The notes under the pieces were generated by a model, which did not search any database, had not been told where the DNA came from, and was given only the letters and a program-made list of their open reading frames with translations. 64,000 bases of DNA from an uncultured Dehalococcoidia bacterium (GTDB lineage Bacteria > Chloroflexota > Dehalococcoidia > Lucifugimonadales > Australimonadaceae). Position 1 is the first letter of the stretch. Each line of letters opens with the position of its first letter. The stretch is from NCBI GenBank assembly GCA_958295525.1, contig OY282355.1:586260-650259 (forward strand), written 5' to 3'. The position numbers and the translations under genes were made by a program. Positions 48,197 through 57,521 of the stretch are shown one piece after another.

Positions 48197-48919
48197 CTAC
48201 CCCAGCAGCAGAGAGAGGGCGGCGACGACCATCACCGCCTCGACGATGTAGACGAACGCCTTGTCGGAGACGCGGTTGACGATCGCGCCGCCGGCGTAGG
48301 CGCCGACGATCATCACGAGCCCGAGCGCGGCGCCAAGCGCGAGGCCCGAGGAGTCGAGGAGGGAGTAGGTTCCGTAGACGCCGATCTTGACGGCGTTGAT
48401 GGCCGTCATCGCGGCGGCCATCGTGCCGACGAACGCGCCTCGCCGGAGGCCGTAGGAGAGGAAGAAGGACGCGCCGAACGGCCCCGCGCCGCCGAAAATA
48501 GCGGAGAGGAAGCCTTGCCCCGCGCCAACGCCGACGAACGCCCGCGCGCTCATTCGGATGTCGCGCATAAACGGCGAGTGGCGGTAGGCGACGATGAGCA
48601 GCAGGAACACGCCGAGCCCTCGCTGCAGAAAATCGGCGGGCAGGTTGGCGAACGCGGTTCCGCCGAGCACGGCGGCCGGGAACGCGCCGACCACGAACCA
48701 CTTGACGACGCTCCGGTCGATGAGGGCGCGGTTCACCCAGACGCGCGACCACGTTTGCATCATCACGGCGATTGCGGCGATGGGAATCGCCTCGCGGACG
48801 CCGACGGCGAAGGTGAGCGCGGGGATCATAATGATGGCGGAGCCAAGCCCGGCGAGCCCGCCGATCACCGCCGCGGCGAACGCCGCCGCGCCAAGCCCTA
48901 CGAGGACGAGCGGATCCAT
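48197..48919 (-). CDS. TSUP-family (TauE/SafE) permease
   Basis: A 240-residue membrane protein with about eight helices. GGLAGLGSAIIMIPALTFAV near the N-terminus and the mirrored GAGQGFLSAIFGGAGPFGAS in the second half are the two G-rich TSUP repeats. Family members carry sulfite, taurine-derived or other organo-acid anions. It lies three bases after a paralogue encoded upstream on the same strand, so both are probably cotranslated and may form a heteromeric carrier. The substrate is unknown. Confidence 0.88.
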   Translation of the reverse strand: MDPLVLVGLGAAAFAAAVIGGLAGLGSAIIMIPALTFAVGVREAIPIAAIAVMMQTWSRVWVNRALIDRSVVKWFVVGAFPAAVLGGTAFANLPADFLQRGLGVFLLLIVAYRHSPFMRDIRMSARAFVGVGAGQGFLSAIFGGAGPFGASFFLSYGLRRGAFVGTMAAAMTAINAVKIGVYGTYSLLDSSGLALGAALGLVMIVGAYAGGAIVNRVSDKAFVYIVEAVMVVAALSLLLG

Positions 48920-48922
48920 CGC

Positions 48923-49657
48923 CTAGCCCGTCGCCAGCAGCGCGGCGCCGGAGACGAGCATCACGCCCTCCACTGCGTAGACGAACGCGCGCTCAGGCAC
49001 GCGGCGGACGATGCGCGCCCCGGCATAGGCGCCGACGGCCATAATGAGCCCAATGCCCGAGGCGATGAGGAACGTTTCGATTGTGAGGAGCGCAAATCCG
49101 CCGTAGACGACGGCTTTGGCGATGCTGACGAGGAACGTTCCGGCGGCCACGGTGCCGACGAAGGCGTTTTTCGAGAGGCCGTAGGCCATAAAGAAGTGCG
49201 CTCCGAACGGGCCCGCGCCCCCGAAGACAGCGGAGAAGAAGCCCTGCCCGACGCCGACCGCCGCGAGCGCGCGCAACGGCACGGCCTTTCCCGCCGCGAT
49301 AGGCAAATGGCGGTAGGCCACGAGCGCCAGCAGGAACGCGCCAAGCCCGCGCGCCAGCAAGTCGGTGGGGAGGTAGGCGAACACGGCGGCGCCGAGCGCG
49401 GCGGCGGGAACCGCTCCGAGGCTGTACCAGCGGACGGCGCGCCAGTCTATGTAATCGCGGTTGGCGGCGCAGCGCGAAAGCGTGTTGAAGAGCATCGCCA
49501 CGGTGATGATCGGAACGGCGAGGCGGACGCCGAACGCGAACGCGAGCACGGGGATGGCGATGATGCCTGTGCTCATTCCGGTGACGCCGCCGATGACCGC
49601 CGCCAGCAGCGAGGTCGCCGCGACGACCGCCGCGAGCGGCGCGCTGATCTCCGGCAT
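48923..49657 (-). CDS. TSUP-family (TauE/SafE) permease, paralogue
   Basis: A 244-residue paralogue of the next gene. It shares GVTGMSTGIIAIPVLAFAFG, VGQGFFSAVFGGAGPFGAHF and SERAFVYAVEGVMLVSGAAL-like segments with it, and so arose by tandem duplication. About eight membrane helices. It sits between leuB (ten bases upstream) and the second TSUP gene, so both may be in the leuB transcript; no functional link to leucine synthesis is known. Confidence 0.88.
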   Translation of the reverse strand: MPEISAPLAAVVAATSLLAAVIGGVTGMSTGIIAIPVLAFAFGVRLAVPIITVAMLFNTLSRCAANRDYIDWRAVRWYSLGAVPAAALGAAVFAYLPTDLLARGLGAFLLALVAYRHLPIAAGKAVPLRALAAVGVGQGFFSAVFGGAGPFGAHFFMAYGLSKNAFVGTVAAGTFLVSIAKAVVYGGFALLTIETFLIASGIGLIMAVGAYAGARIVRRVPERAFVYAVEGVMLVSGAALLATG

Positions 49658-49667
49658 CGCGCGCGGC

Positions 49668-50768
49668 CTACAGCCGCTCGATGATGAGGTCGGTCATATG
49701 CTCGGTGGTGGAGAACTCCGCGCCGGCGGGAACGAGGTCGGCAGTGCGGTGGCCGTCGCGCAGCGCGCTCTCGACTGCGGCGTTGAGGGCGGCGGCCTCC
49801 TCGGCGAGGCCGAGCGAATACTCCAGCATAAAGGCTGCGCTAAGGATGGAGCCGATAGGGTTCGCCTTGCGCTGTCCGGCGATGTCGGGGGCGCTGCCGT
49901 GGCTGGGCTCATAAAGGCCCCGGACCTTCCGGGGCTTGCCGCGCGCGTCCTTGCCGGGGAGTCCGGCGAGGCTCGCGGAAGGCAGCATGCCGAGCGACGC
50001 GGAGAGCACGGCGGCCTCGTCGGAGATGATGTCGCCGAACATATTCTCCATCACCATCACGTCGAAACTCGTGGGGCGGGTGATGAGCAGCATCGCGCAG
50101 GAGTCCACCAACTGATGCTCCAACTCCACGTCGGGGTAGTCGCCTGCGACTTCGTTGGCGACGTCGCGCCAGAGGCGGGAGGATTGGAGGACGTTGGCCT
50201 TGTCGACGGAGGTCAGTTTGCCCCGGCGGGAGCGGGCGAGTTCGAACCCGACGCGCAGGATGCGCTCGATCTCCTTCTCGGAGTAGAGGAGCGTGTCCAC
50301 GCCCTTGCGTCCGGCCTTCGTCTCCCATCGCTTCTTGGGCGGCGCGTAGTAAAGCCCGCCGGTGAGTTCGCGGAGGATGACCATATCCGCGCCGCGAACG
50401 CGGTCGTCCTTGAGGGGGCTCGCGCCCTCCATCCCCGGGAAGACCTTGACAGGGCGGATGTTGGCGTAGAGGCCGAGCGCCTTGCGGAGTCCGAGGATCG
50501 CGGCCTCGGGCCGGACGGGGGCGTTGTCCCATTTGGGCCCGCCGACCGCGCCGAAGAGGACGGCGCGCGCCTGGCGCGCGGCGCGGACGGTTTCGTCCCG
50601 CAAGGGCGAGCCGTAGGCGTCTATCGCGCCTCCGCCGACGACGTCCGTCGTATAGCGGAAGGTGTGCTTCCAGCGCGCCCCCACCGCGTCGAGAGCGCGC
50701 TGCGCCTCTCCGGTGACCTCCGGCCCGATGCCGTCGCCGGGCAGAACCATTATGTCGAACGTGGCCAT
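49668..50768 (-). CDS. leuB: 3-isopropylmalate dehydrogenase
   Basis: A 366-residue LeuB, the third step of leucine synthesis, oxidising and decarboxylating 3-isopropylmalate with NAD+. It starts FDIMVLPGDGIGPEVTGEAQ; other family segments are FGAVGGPKWDNAPVRPE, RELTGGLYYAPPKKRWE, SVDKANVLQSSRLWRDVANE, ENMFGDIISDEAAVLSASLG and LYEPSHGSAPDIAGQRKANP. GAGGTAA lies seven bases before the ATG. The isomerase genes leuC and leuD lie upstream on the same strand, interrupted by a MazEF-type module. Confidence 0.97.
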   Translation of the reverse strand: MATFDIMVLPGDGIGPEVTGEAQRALDAVGARWKHTFRYTTDVVGGGAIDAYGSPLRDETVRAARQARAVLFGAVGGPKWDNAPVRPEAAILGLRKALGLYANIRPVKVFPGMEGASPLKDDRVRGADMVILRELTGGLYYAPPKKRWETKAGRKGVDTLLYSEKEIERILRVGFELARSRRGKLTSVDKANVLQSSRLWRDVANEVAGDYPDVELEHQLVDSCAMLLITRPTSFDVMVMENMFGDIISDEAAVLSASLGMLPSASLAGLPGKDARGKPRKVRGLYEPSHGSAPDIAGQRKANPIGSILSAAFMLEYSLGLAEEAAALNAAVESALRDGHRTADLVPAGAEFSTTEHMTDLIIERL

Positions 50769-50894
50769 TATGCGTTACCTCGCTCTTACGAAGCCGCCTC
50801 ATCGTAAGGCGTTCCCGGCGGGTTGTCAAAAATAGTCCGCGCGGCGTTGGCGGGTTAGCCGCAAGGCGCGCTCGTCGCACTGGGTGGAATCAGG

Positions 50895-51227
50895 CTACGC
50901 GCAGCCTGCGGCAACCATGAGCGCACGGCAGACCTCTCGCATTTTGGCCTCGCTCAGCGTCCCAATGTACAGCCGGAGTCCGCGCTGATCGACGGTCTGA
51001 ACGTGATCCAAATTCACCGCCGATTCGTCTTTCAGTCCTTCTTCGGCGCCGACTAGGACCTCGCTTGGCAATCCTCGAATCGTGGAAGTGATGGGCGCGA
51101 CCATTGCAGTGCGGAGCAGAGGCAGAACCTCAGGGCGCGTGAGAATCACGACGGGGCGACGTTTGTCCGGCGCTTGGAACTGATAGCGCCATATCTCGCC
51201 GCGCCGCGGGCCGTCTACTCCGGCCAT
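50895..51227 (-). CDS. MazF/PemK-type mRNA interferase toxin
   Basis: A 110-residue protein of the MazF fold. RRGEIWRYQFQAPDKRRPVV is the N-terminal beta region with the conserved RGEIW; TAMVAPITSTIRGLPSEVLV contains the catalytic Thr/Ser stretch, and AVNLDHVQTVDQRG the central strand. MazF enzymes cleave RNA at short motifs. Its ATG at 51227 overlaps the end of the antitoxin gene by 13 bases with GAGGGCG as ribosome site. This is the classical antitoxin-first arrangement. It lies between leuB and leuD. Confidence 0.9.
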   Translation of the reverse strand: MAGVDGPRRGEIWRYQFQAPDKRRPVVILTRPEVLPLLRTAMVAPITSTIRGLPSEVLVGAEEGLKDESAVNLDHVQTVDQRGLRLYIGTLSEAKMREVCRALMVAAGCA

Positions 51228-51442
51228 ACGCCCTCGTCCGCCCAGCCGCTCATGTCGTCGCCGACCCCGCCGGCCCCGTAGCCCGCCTCGTACTGCAGCG
51301 CGACATCTTCCGCATCCTTCCGCCGCAAGTACTCCGCGACGGCCTCCCTGATCGCCGCCGACCGTCCGCGCGCCCGCGCCGCGCAATAGCGGTCGAGTTT
51401 GTCCAGCAGACCCTCGTCAAACGTCGCTTGCACGGCCTTCAT
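51215..51442 (-). CDS. Ribbon-helix-helix antitoxin partner of MazF
   Basis: A 75-residue protein. The N-terminal half (MKAVQATFDEGLLDKLDRYC followed by GRSAAIREAVAEYLRRK) is a CopG/MetJ-type ribbon-helix-helix DNA-binding domain. The C-terminal acidic tail (AEDVALQYEAGYG and beyond) should wrap around and block the toxin. It is a RHH type rather than the AbrB-like fold of E. coli MazE. Confidence 0.87.
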   Translation of the reverse strand: MKAVQATFDEGLLDKLDRYCAARARGRSAAIREAVAEYLRRKDAEDVALQYEAGYGAGGVGDDMSGWADEGVWPE

Positions 51443-51498
51443 ACGCCTAATCTATCACATTCTAGGCGCCTGGCGCCCCCATCGCAGCGCGCTGCGGG

Positions 51499-52086
51499 CT
51501 AGCCGCGGGCGCGCTCGAAAGAGGCGATGTCCTCCTCCCGGCGGAGCGTGAGGCCAATGTCGTCCAGCCCTTGCACGAGATTCTCCTTGCGGAAAGGGTC
51601 TATCTCGAACGAGGCGGAGAAGCCGTGGGCGTCGCGCACTTCTTGCGCCTCCAAGTCCACCGTCACCTCGTAGCCGTCTATCTCCTGAGCGCGGGCGATG
51701 ATCGAGTCCACCTCGGCGGGGCTGAGGACGATGGGCAGCAGCCCGTTCTGGTAGCAGTTGCTGCGGAAGATGTCGCCGAAACTGGGCGCGATGACGGCGC
51801 GGAAGCCGTACTGCTGGATCGCCCAGGGGGCGTGCTCGCGGGAGGACCCTATGCCGAACTGCGGGCCGCTCACGAGCACGGAGCCTCCTGCGTAGCGCGG
51901 GTCGTTCAGCGTGAACCCCGGCTTGGGCGAGCCGTCCTCCTCGTAGCGCAATTCGTAGAAAAGCAACTCGCCGAACCCGACGCGGTCGATCTTCTTGAGG
52001 AACCGCGCGGGAATGATCTGGTCGGTGTCCACGTTCGGCATATCGTAGGGAACGACCTTGCCGGCGTGTTTCGTGAAAGGCTCCAT
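51499..52086 (-). CDS. leuD: 3-isopropylmalate dehydratase small subunit
   Basis: A 195-residue LeuD. Segments: PYDMPNVDTDQIIPARFLKK, GPQFGIGSSREHAPWAIQQY (substrate loop) and FGDIFRSNCYQNGLLPIVLS. With LeuC it isomerises 2- to 3-isopropylmalate. GGAG lies seven bases before the ATG at 52086; the longer ORF to 52389 lies inside leuC. It begins 38 bases after leuC on the same strand. Confidence 0.97.
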   Translation of the reverse strand: MEPFTKHAGKVVPYDMPNVDTDQIIPARFLKKIDRVGFGELLFYELRYEEDGSPKPGFTLNDPRYAGGSVLVSGPQFGIGSSREHAPWAIQQYGFRAVIAPSFGDIFRSNCYQNGLLPIVLSPAEVDSIIARAQEIDGYEVTVDLEAQEVRDAHGFSASFEIDPFRKENLVQGLDDIGLTLRREEDIASFERARG

Positions 52087-52124
52087 CGTCTGCTCCGTTT
52101 GGAATGTCCGGTCTTCGGTTTCGC

Positions 52125-53528
52125 CTAGTTCCACTCGCGCACGTCGACGAAACGCCCTGCGATGGCCGCCGCCGCCGCCATCGGCGGGCTCACGAGGTGC
52201 GTGCGCCCTCCCGGGCCTTGCCTGCCCTCGAAGTTGCGGTTGGAGGTGGAGGCGCTGCGCTCGCCGGGGGAGAGGCGGTCGGGATTCATCGCAAGGCACA
52301 TCGAGCAGCCGGCGTCCCGCCACTCGAATCCGGCCTCGCTGAACACGCGGTCGAGCCCCTCTTCCTCGGCTTGGCGCTTCACCGCCCACGAGCCGGGAAC
52401 CACCAGCGCGCGGACGGAATCCGCCTTCTTCTTCCCGCTGGCGATGGCGGCGGCGGCGCGCAAGTCTTCAATGCGGGAGTTGGTGCAAGAGCCGATGAAC
52501 ACGGTGTCCACCGCGATGTCCTGGATGCGTTCGCCCCCGCTCAACCCCATATACGCGAGCGCTTTCTCGACGGCGGCCTGCTCCTGCGAAGAGTCGAACG
52601 AATCCGCCATGGGAACGCGCCCGTCCACAGGAAGCGTTTGGGCGGGATTCGTCCCCCAGGTGACCTGCGGGGCCGCCTCCGATCCGTCCAACTCCACTAA
52701 TGCGTCGAACTGCGCGCCCGGGTCGGTTCGGAGCGCCGCCCACCGCTCGACGGCGGCGTCCCATTCCGCCCCCTGCGGGGCATGCTCGCGCCCTTTCAGG
52801 TAGGCGAACGTCGTCTCGTCGGGAGCGACCATGCCGGTGCGCGCGCCCGCCTCTATCGACATATTGCAGACCGTCATACGGCCTTCCATCGACATTGAGC
52901 GAAAGACGCTCCCGGTGTACTCGATGGCGTGGCCGATGCCGCCCGACGTTCCGATCTTGCCGATGACGGCGAGGATGACGTCTTTAGGCGTCACGCCGTT
53001 GGCGAGGCTGCCCTCCACGCGGACCTCCATCGTCTTTGGCTTGGCCTGCCAGATGCACTGCGTCGCCAGCACGTGCTCGACTTCCGACGTGCCGATTCCG
53101 AACGCCATCGCGCCGACTGCCCCGTGCGTGGCAGTGTGGCTGTCCCCGCAGACGATGATCATCCCCGGCTGCGTTCGGCCTTGCTCCGGCCCGATGACGT
53201 GGACGATGCCCTGCTTCTCGCTGAACATATCGAAGTACTCGAGGCCGAACTCGTCCGCGTTGCGCTGCATCGCCTCCAATTGCGCCTTCGAGACCTCGTC
53301 CTCCAGCGGCTTGTCCCTGTTGTTGGTCGGCACGTTGTGGTCCGCGACGGCGACTGTCCGGTCGAGCCGACGGACGCGGCGGCTGTTGAGGCGCAAGCCG
53401 TCGAACGCCTGCGGGGAAGTGACCTCGTGAACGAGGTGCAGGTCGACGTAGAGGAGCGACGGCTTGCCGGGCTCCTCGCGCACGACGTGGGAGTCCCATA
53501 TCTTTTCGAACATTGTCTGGGGGGCCAT
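52125..53528 (-). CDS. leuC: 3-isopropylmalate dehydratase large subunit
   Basis: A 467-residue LeuC of the aconitase superfamily. It starts [36 protein letters not shown] is the substrate site, [20 protein letters not shown] holds the first cluster cysteine, and [20 protein letters not shown] the other two, so the 4Fe-4S site is complete. The ATG at 53528 has GGAGG five bases upstream; longer frames come from the VapC gene. It is followed by leuD. Confidence 0.97.
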   Translation of the reverse strand: MAPQTMFEKIWDSHVVREEPGKPSLLYVDLHLVHEVTSPQAFDGLRLNSRRVRRLDRTVAVADHNVPTNNRDKPLEDEVSKAQLEAMQRNADEFGLEYFDMFSEKQGIVHVIGPEQGRTQPGMIIVCGDSHTATHGAVGAMAFGIGTSEVEHVLATQCIWQAKPKTMEVRVEGSLANGVTPKDVILAVIGKIGTSGGIGHAIEYTGSVFRSMSMEGRMTVCNMSIEAGARTGMVAPDETTFAYLKGREHAPQGAEWDAAVERWAALRTDPGAQFDALVELDGSEAAPQVTWGTNPAQTLPVDGRVPMADSFDSSQEQAAVEKALAYMGLSGGERIQDIAVDTVFIGSCTNSRIEDLRAAAAIASGKKKADSVRALVVPGSWAVKRQAEEEGLDRVFSEAGFEWRDAGCSMCLAMNPDRLSPGERSASTSNRNFEGRQGPGGRTHLVSPPMAAAAAIAGRFVDVREWN

Positions 53529-53547
53529 CTGATCCTCCAACTCTATC

Positions 53548-54000
53548 TTAGGCGGCGAAATCGTCCAACACGAGATAGGGAACCGAGCAGCGGCTGGCGA
53601 ACGCGCGGTCGTTGCCGATGATGACGTCGCAGCGGTTGGCGGCCGCCGTGGCCGCAATGATAGCATCCGGCGCTTTCATGCCGGTCTGGGCCCGCACTTC
53701 GGCGGCAGCCTGCGCGATGGCGCTGTTCACCGGCGTCAGGTGGAGGTTGGGCTGGAGATCGAAGAATTTCCTGACGTTCATCACGAGCCTCCGGTCTTCC
53801 TGGCGGAGCGGCCCCACGAGTATCTCCATCTCGACGATGGTGGACGCGAACCCTACGGCGCCGCCGTCGCTCAGCATGCGAAGCGCCTGCGCGACGCGCT
53901 CCCCGTAGGGATGGAGGTCTTCGAGGAAGTAGATCAGCGCGTTGGCGTCGAACGCTATGCGGCTGTTGCCCGCCAACGCCTCGCTCCAGGAGTTGGCCAT
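53548..54000 (-). CDS. PIN-domain toxin (VapC-like)
   Basis: A 150-residue PIN nuclease. Acidic residues of the active site are visible: Asp18 in [14 protein letters not shown], Glu57/Glu59 in STIVEMEIL, Asp112 in [13 protein letters not shown] and Asp131 in [10 protein letters not shown]. VapC toxins cut tRNA or rRNA. Its ATG overlaps the antitoxin stop by one base (TGATG). It lies just upstream of leuC, with 19 bases between, so leuCD may be partly read from the toxin-antitoxin promoter. Confidence 0.88.
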   Translation of the reverse strand: MANSWSEALAGNSRIAFDANALIYFLEDLHPYGERVAQALRMLSDGGAVGFASTIVEMEILVGPLRQEDRRLVMNVRKFFDLQPNLHLTPVNSAIAQAAAEVRAQTGMKAPDAIIAATAAANRCDVIIGNDRAFASRCSVPYLVLDDFAA

Positions 54001-54566
54001 CAGGCGGCCTTGAGCGTTTGGGCTATTTCGGTGTCCAGCCGGTAGCAATCGGGGGAGGAGTAGTCGCCCGGCGAAACGCGGCGCACCCAGCTCTTCCGCA
54101 TCAGCCTGTCGATGGCGTAGGCGGCGATGGTCGTCGGCTTGGGCGGGCTGCCGTAGTGCGTCGTGCCGGGCGTCAGGTCCTCCAGTTCGGAAAGGGTGGC
54201 GGCGTGGTTGGGGCGGTCGAGTAGGGAGTCCGCGACCGCCCGCACCACGCCGTCGGTGGCGTACAGGTCTTGGAACTGCTCGCGCCACTCGCGCCAGTCC
54301 GGCGGCATGTTCTCGTCCGACATAGCCTGATACCAGCTCTGCCGCTCCCGAAGGACGTAGCGGTCGACGGCCTCTTTGCTTCCGCCGTACGCCCCGCGCA
54401 TGCTCCCTTGGAAGTACTGCGCCCAATTGCTCGGCTCCGGGGTGAGCACGAGGTCGCTGTCGATCACGGTGACGGCCATCTTGTCGCCCGGGCTGACGCC
54501 CAGGTCTCTCAGGACAGCCACCGGAATGGTGATCTGGTTTTTGCTGCTCACGGTCACCGTTGGCAT
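54000..54566 (-). CDS. AbrB/SpoVT-type antitoxin with a long C-terminal extension
   Basis: A 188-residue protein. The first 45 residues are an AbrB-like swapped-hairpin DNA-binding domain (VTVSSKNQITIPVAVLRDLG, GDKMAVTVI). Antitoxins of this type usually end near 80-90 residues; here about 140 more follow, with RYVLRERQSWYQAMSDENMP, a Leu/Asp-rich helix segment and a Tyr-rich C-terminus (WVRRVSPGDYSSPDCYRLDT). The extension could bind the toxin or a second partner. The ribosome site is GGAGG near the ATG. Confidence 0.78.
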   Translation of the reverse strand: MPTVTVSSKNQITIPVAVLRDLGVSPGDKMAVTVIDSDLVLTPEPSNWAQYFQGSMRGAYGGSKEAVDRYVLRERQSWYQAMSDENMPPDWREWREQFQDLYATDGVVRAVADSLLDRPNHAATLSELEDLTPGTTHYGSPPKPTTIAAYAIDRLMRKSWVRRVSPGDYSSPDCYRLDTEIAQTLKAA

Positions 54567-54679
54567 AGCGCGCCTCCTTCACTCAGGGCTTTGCCTTTAC
54601 GCCGCCGACTAATCGTAAAGCGCCCTAAGCAGGTTTGTCAAGGGGTTGCGCTCATTCAATGTATATGGTTCGGAGGTGC

Positions 54680-55933
54680 TTACGGCGCGAATCGGTGGAC
54701 GACCGGCAGGTCCGCGACGTCGGTCACGGACAAGTCCGTATGATGCACGACGTCCACGCGGCCCGACCCGCAGTCGCCGAATGCGTCGCAGGAGAGTTCG
54801 CCGGTGATGCCCTCGTAGCCGCTGACGGCGCTGAGCGAATCGCGGAGGGCGGCGCGGTCTACGTAGAGCGTTCCGCCGTCGCTCGCCGCGGCCTCGTCAA
54901 TGGCGCGCAGCAGCAGCGTCGTCGCGTCGTAGGCGTGGGGCGTGTAGGCGGACGGATGCGCGCCGTCGTATCTTTCGTGGTAGTCCGTGAAGAACTGCGC
55001 CCGGCTCTCGCCGGTGGATTCGTTCGTGTAGTCAATGACGCTCGACTCCGGCGCGCCCGCGTAGACGCCCACCGACTCCGGCGTGGCGAGGAAATCCGCG
55101 CTCAGCAGCCCTGCGCCTCCGATGCGCTCCACGCCTTCCAGCCCCGGAATTCGCTCGAACTGCTGCACGAGCGCGATTCCCTCCGCGCCGAACAGCGGGA
55201 AATAGAGGCCGTCCGGCTGAGCGGCGGCGGCCGCCGTGAGCGCCGGGACGAGTTGGGTTTCGCCGGTGGGGATGACGACGGTCTCGACTATCCGCCCGCC
55301 GAGGTCGGCGAACGAGTCGGCGAACGCCTCCCCGAGTCCGGTGGTGTACGGGTCGTCGTCGTGAATCACGGCCATCGCCCGAAGGCCGAGGTTGTTGTAC
55401 GCGAACTGCGCGACGGCAAGCGCCTCGTAGAGGTCGTTGTTCGGCACGCGGTAGTAGCCCGGGTGGTTGTTGGCGCCCCGGTTGCCCTGCAGGTCGGACG
55501 TGAGCGACGGCGCCGTGTTGCCCGGCGAGATCATCGCTAGCCCCGCCTCGCTGAGCAGCGGCATCGCGGCGATGGCCGCGACGGAGCAGGTGGTGCCGAC
55601 GACTCCTACGACTTGCGGCTCCGCGGCGACGGACTGCGCGGCGGCGAGCCCGCCCCCGGCGGTGCAGCCCGCGTCTATCGGATCGCCTAGCGAGACGGCG
55701 CGCCCCTCGATGGGGCCGTACTGCTCGATGGCGAGCCTTACGCCGCGGAGGACGGGCGTCGTCTCCGGGTCGTCGTCCCACAGCGACTGCATCGTTCGTA
55801 TCTGGATCGGCTCGCCCGGGGGGATTTCGACCGCGCCGAGCGGCCCGGGCTCGAAACCGCGCCCGCACGCGGCGGCCAGGGGCAGCGCGAGCGACGCGGC
55901 GGCGGCCAGCGCTCCGATGAGCAGCGTTCTCAT
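54680..55933 (-). CDS. ABC-type branched-chain amino-acid-like substrate-binding lipoprotein
   Basis: A 417-residue periplasmic-binding-type (peripla_BP_6) protein. It has a signal peptide with lipobox LPLAAACGRG, predicted to be lipid-anchored by Lgt. The body has PQVVGVVGTTCSVAAIAAMP, MISPGNTAPSLTSDL, YYRVPNNDLYEALAVAQFAY and a C-terminal YTPHAYDATTLLLRAIDEAA, typical of Leu/Ile/Val/amide-binding receptors. Two internal Cys pairs may form disulfides. No permease or ATPase genes are adjacent, so the transporter partner is elsewhere. It follows the UbiD genes by 45 bases and may belong to their transcript; an aromatic-acid ligand is possible, as inference. Confidence 0.9.
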   Translation of the reverse strand: MRTLLIGALAAAASLALPLAAACGRGFEPGPLGAVEIPPGEPIQIRTMQSLWDDDPETTPVLRGVRLAIEQYGPIEGRAVSLGDPIDAGCTAGGGLAAAQSVAAEPQVVGVVGTTCSVAAIAAMPLLSEAGLAMISPGNTAPSLTSDLQGNRGANNHPGYYRVPNNDLYEALAVAQFAYNNLGLRAMAVIHDDDPYTTGLGEAFADSFADLGGRIVETVVIPTGETQLVPALTAAAAAQPDGLYFPLFGAEGIALVQQFERIPGLEGVERIGGAGLLSADFLATPESVGVYAGAPESSVIDYTNESTGESRAQFFTDYHERYDGAHPSAYTPHAYDATTLLLRAIDEAAASDGGTLYVDRAALRDSLSAVSGYEGITGELSCDAFGDCGSGRVDVVHHTDLSVTDVADLPVVHRFAP

Positions 55934-55978
55934 CGCGCCCCGCGTCCGCTTCCCTGTCCGCCGTCCGCCGCGCCGAGG

Positions 55979-57454
55979 CTAAGGCAGGCCCAGTTCGTCC
56001 CAGCGCTCGCCGACCTTGTCGAGAATCTCCATCGTCGGCTTGGAGGGCGGGGGAACGGGGAACTCGGTCGTCTTGTGCTCGCGGGTGGCGTCTATGCCCA
56101 TGCCGCGCTTGGGAGGAATGAAGTCCATCTCGCCGGGGCGTCCGAGCGGGCGCGGGAGTTCCGCCCCGAGGTGAACGTGCTCCGTGGGCTCCGCGAACGA
56201 GACGATGCGCCACCAGACGTCGTTCCAATCGCGGACGTCGCAGTCCTCGTCCACGACGACGACCCAGCGGTAGCGGAGGTGGGCGTAGGCGGCGTCTATG
56301 ATCTCCTTCGCCTGCCCCTCGCGCTCGATGCGGGCGCGGATGACGATGACGCCTCCCGCTCCCGCGTCGGGGAAGTGAACTTCCCGGATGTTGGTCAGGC
56401 CGGACTTGCCGACCAGCGTTTGCAGGATGGAGCCGGAGCGCATCAGCGGGCGCGGGTAGTCCTCGATCCGCCCGCAGATCAGGCCGAAGTTGATCGGCGA
56501 TTTCCGGTGCGTGACGGCGTTGACCCGGAAGACGAACACTTCGTAGTTCTTGTTGTAGAAGCCGGACGATTCGCCGTGCGGCCCGTCGTAGTGGCGCTCC
56601 CCCGCCAGAATCTCCCCCTCCAGGATGTACTCCGCCTGCGCGGGAACCCAGACGTCTATCGTGTCGCACTTGACGAGTTCGACCGGACGCCCCGCCCACG
56701 CGCCGGCGGCCTCGTACTCCGATAGGCCGTTCTCGTTCTCCGGCACGGCGGTTCCGGCGGCGAGGACGAGGAGCGGGTCCATTCCGATGGCGATGGCGCA
56801 CGGCGTGTTCTTGCCCTCCGCCTCGTTCTCCAGAACGTGAACCGCGCTGTTGCGGTCGCCGACTCCGCCGTAGGATGAGCCCTTCGGAGGCGCCGCGCCG
56901 ACCTTGAAGTCGCCTTGCACTTTGACCGTCGTGTGGTTGCGGTCAATGATCATCGAGCGGTACTGCCCCATATTGTGCGCGCCGGTCTTCGGGTCGATGG
57001 TGATGACCCCGGCGGTGGTGGCGATGTAGCGCCCGCCGTCGAGTTCGTGCCAGAGGGGGGTGGGAATCTCCGCGAGGTCGACGTCCTCGCCGAAGACCTT
57101 AACCTCTTTGACGGGGCCGTCGTCCATTTTGACGCACGGGAGGCGGTCGGCCATTCCCGCTTTCACGACGTCGTGCAGTTTCACCCAGTCTTTCGGGCCG
57201 TTGAAGGCGATGGCGAGTTGGTCGAGCGAGTACATGATGTTGGTGACCAACTGCTTGCCGGGGTTGTCCTGGATGTTCTCGAACAGCAGCCCCGGGCCGG
57301 TGCGGACGAGGTCGCGGTAGGAGACCGCGCCGACCTCGTAGTCCAGGTTGACGGGCGCGGTGATCCGCTTCAGGAGCCCGCGCTCCTCCAGGATCATCAT
57401 GTACTCGCGCATGCTCTTGTAGGGGACGGACTCTCTCGAGGGGGCCGTAGTCAT
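55979..57454 (-). CDS. UbiD-family (de)carboxylase, copy 2
   Basis: A 491-residue UbiD-type enzyme using prenylated FMN. Conserved parts: GPGLLFENIQDNPGKQLVTN, AEIPTPLWHELDGGRYIATT, QYRSMIIDRNHTTVKVQGDF, the catalytic region HYDGPHGESSGFYNKNYEVF with the key Glu, and LICGRIEDYPRPLMRSGSIL. Substrates of the family are aromatic or alpha,beta-unsaturated acids. It is a tandem paralogue of the next gene and starts with AGGAG upstream. No ubiX (cofactor maker) is in the window. Confidence 0.93.
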   Translation of the reverse strand: MTTAPSRESVPYKSMREYMMILEERGLLKRITAPVNLDYEVGAVSYRDLVRTGPGLLFENIQDNPGKQLVTNIMYSLDQLAIAFNGPKDWVKLHDVVKAGMADRLPCVKMDDGPVKEVKVFGEDVDLAEIPTPLWHELDGGRYIATTAGVITIDPKTGAHNMGQYRSMIIDRNHTTVKVQGDFKVGAAPPKGSSYGGVGDRNSAVHVLENEAEGKNTPCAIAIGMDPLLVLAAGTAVPENENGLSEYEAAGAWAGRPVELVKCDTIDVWVPAQAEYILEGEILAGERHYDGPHGESSGFYNKNYEVFVFRVNAVTHRKSPINFGLICGRIEDYPRPLMRSGSILQTLVGKSGLTNIREVHFPDAGAGGVIVIRARIEREGQAKEIIDAAYAHLRYRWVVVVDEDCDVRDWNDVWWRIVSFAEPTEHVHLGAELPRPLGRPGEMDFIPPKRGMGIDATREHKTTEFPVPPPSKPTMEILDKVGERWDELGLP

Positions 57455-57521
57455 CGCTTTCTCCTAGCGGCGCCGTTCGCGCGGGGCGCGGGCCGGTCTT
57501 CGTCGTTCGCGGGGTTCGTGT

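Noticed and set aside
48197-49657. The two TSUP genes as a leucine exporter linked to leuB
   Set aside because: They are adjacent, but TSUP carriers are not known for leucine and no motif supports it.
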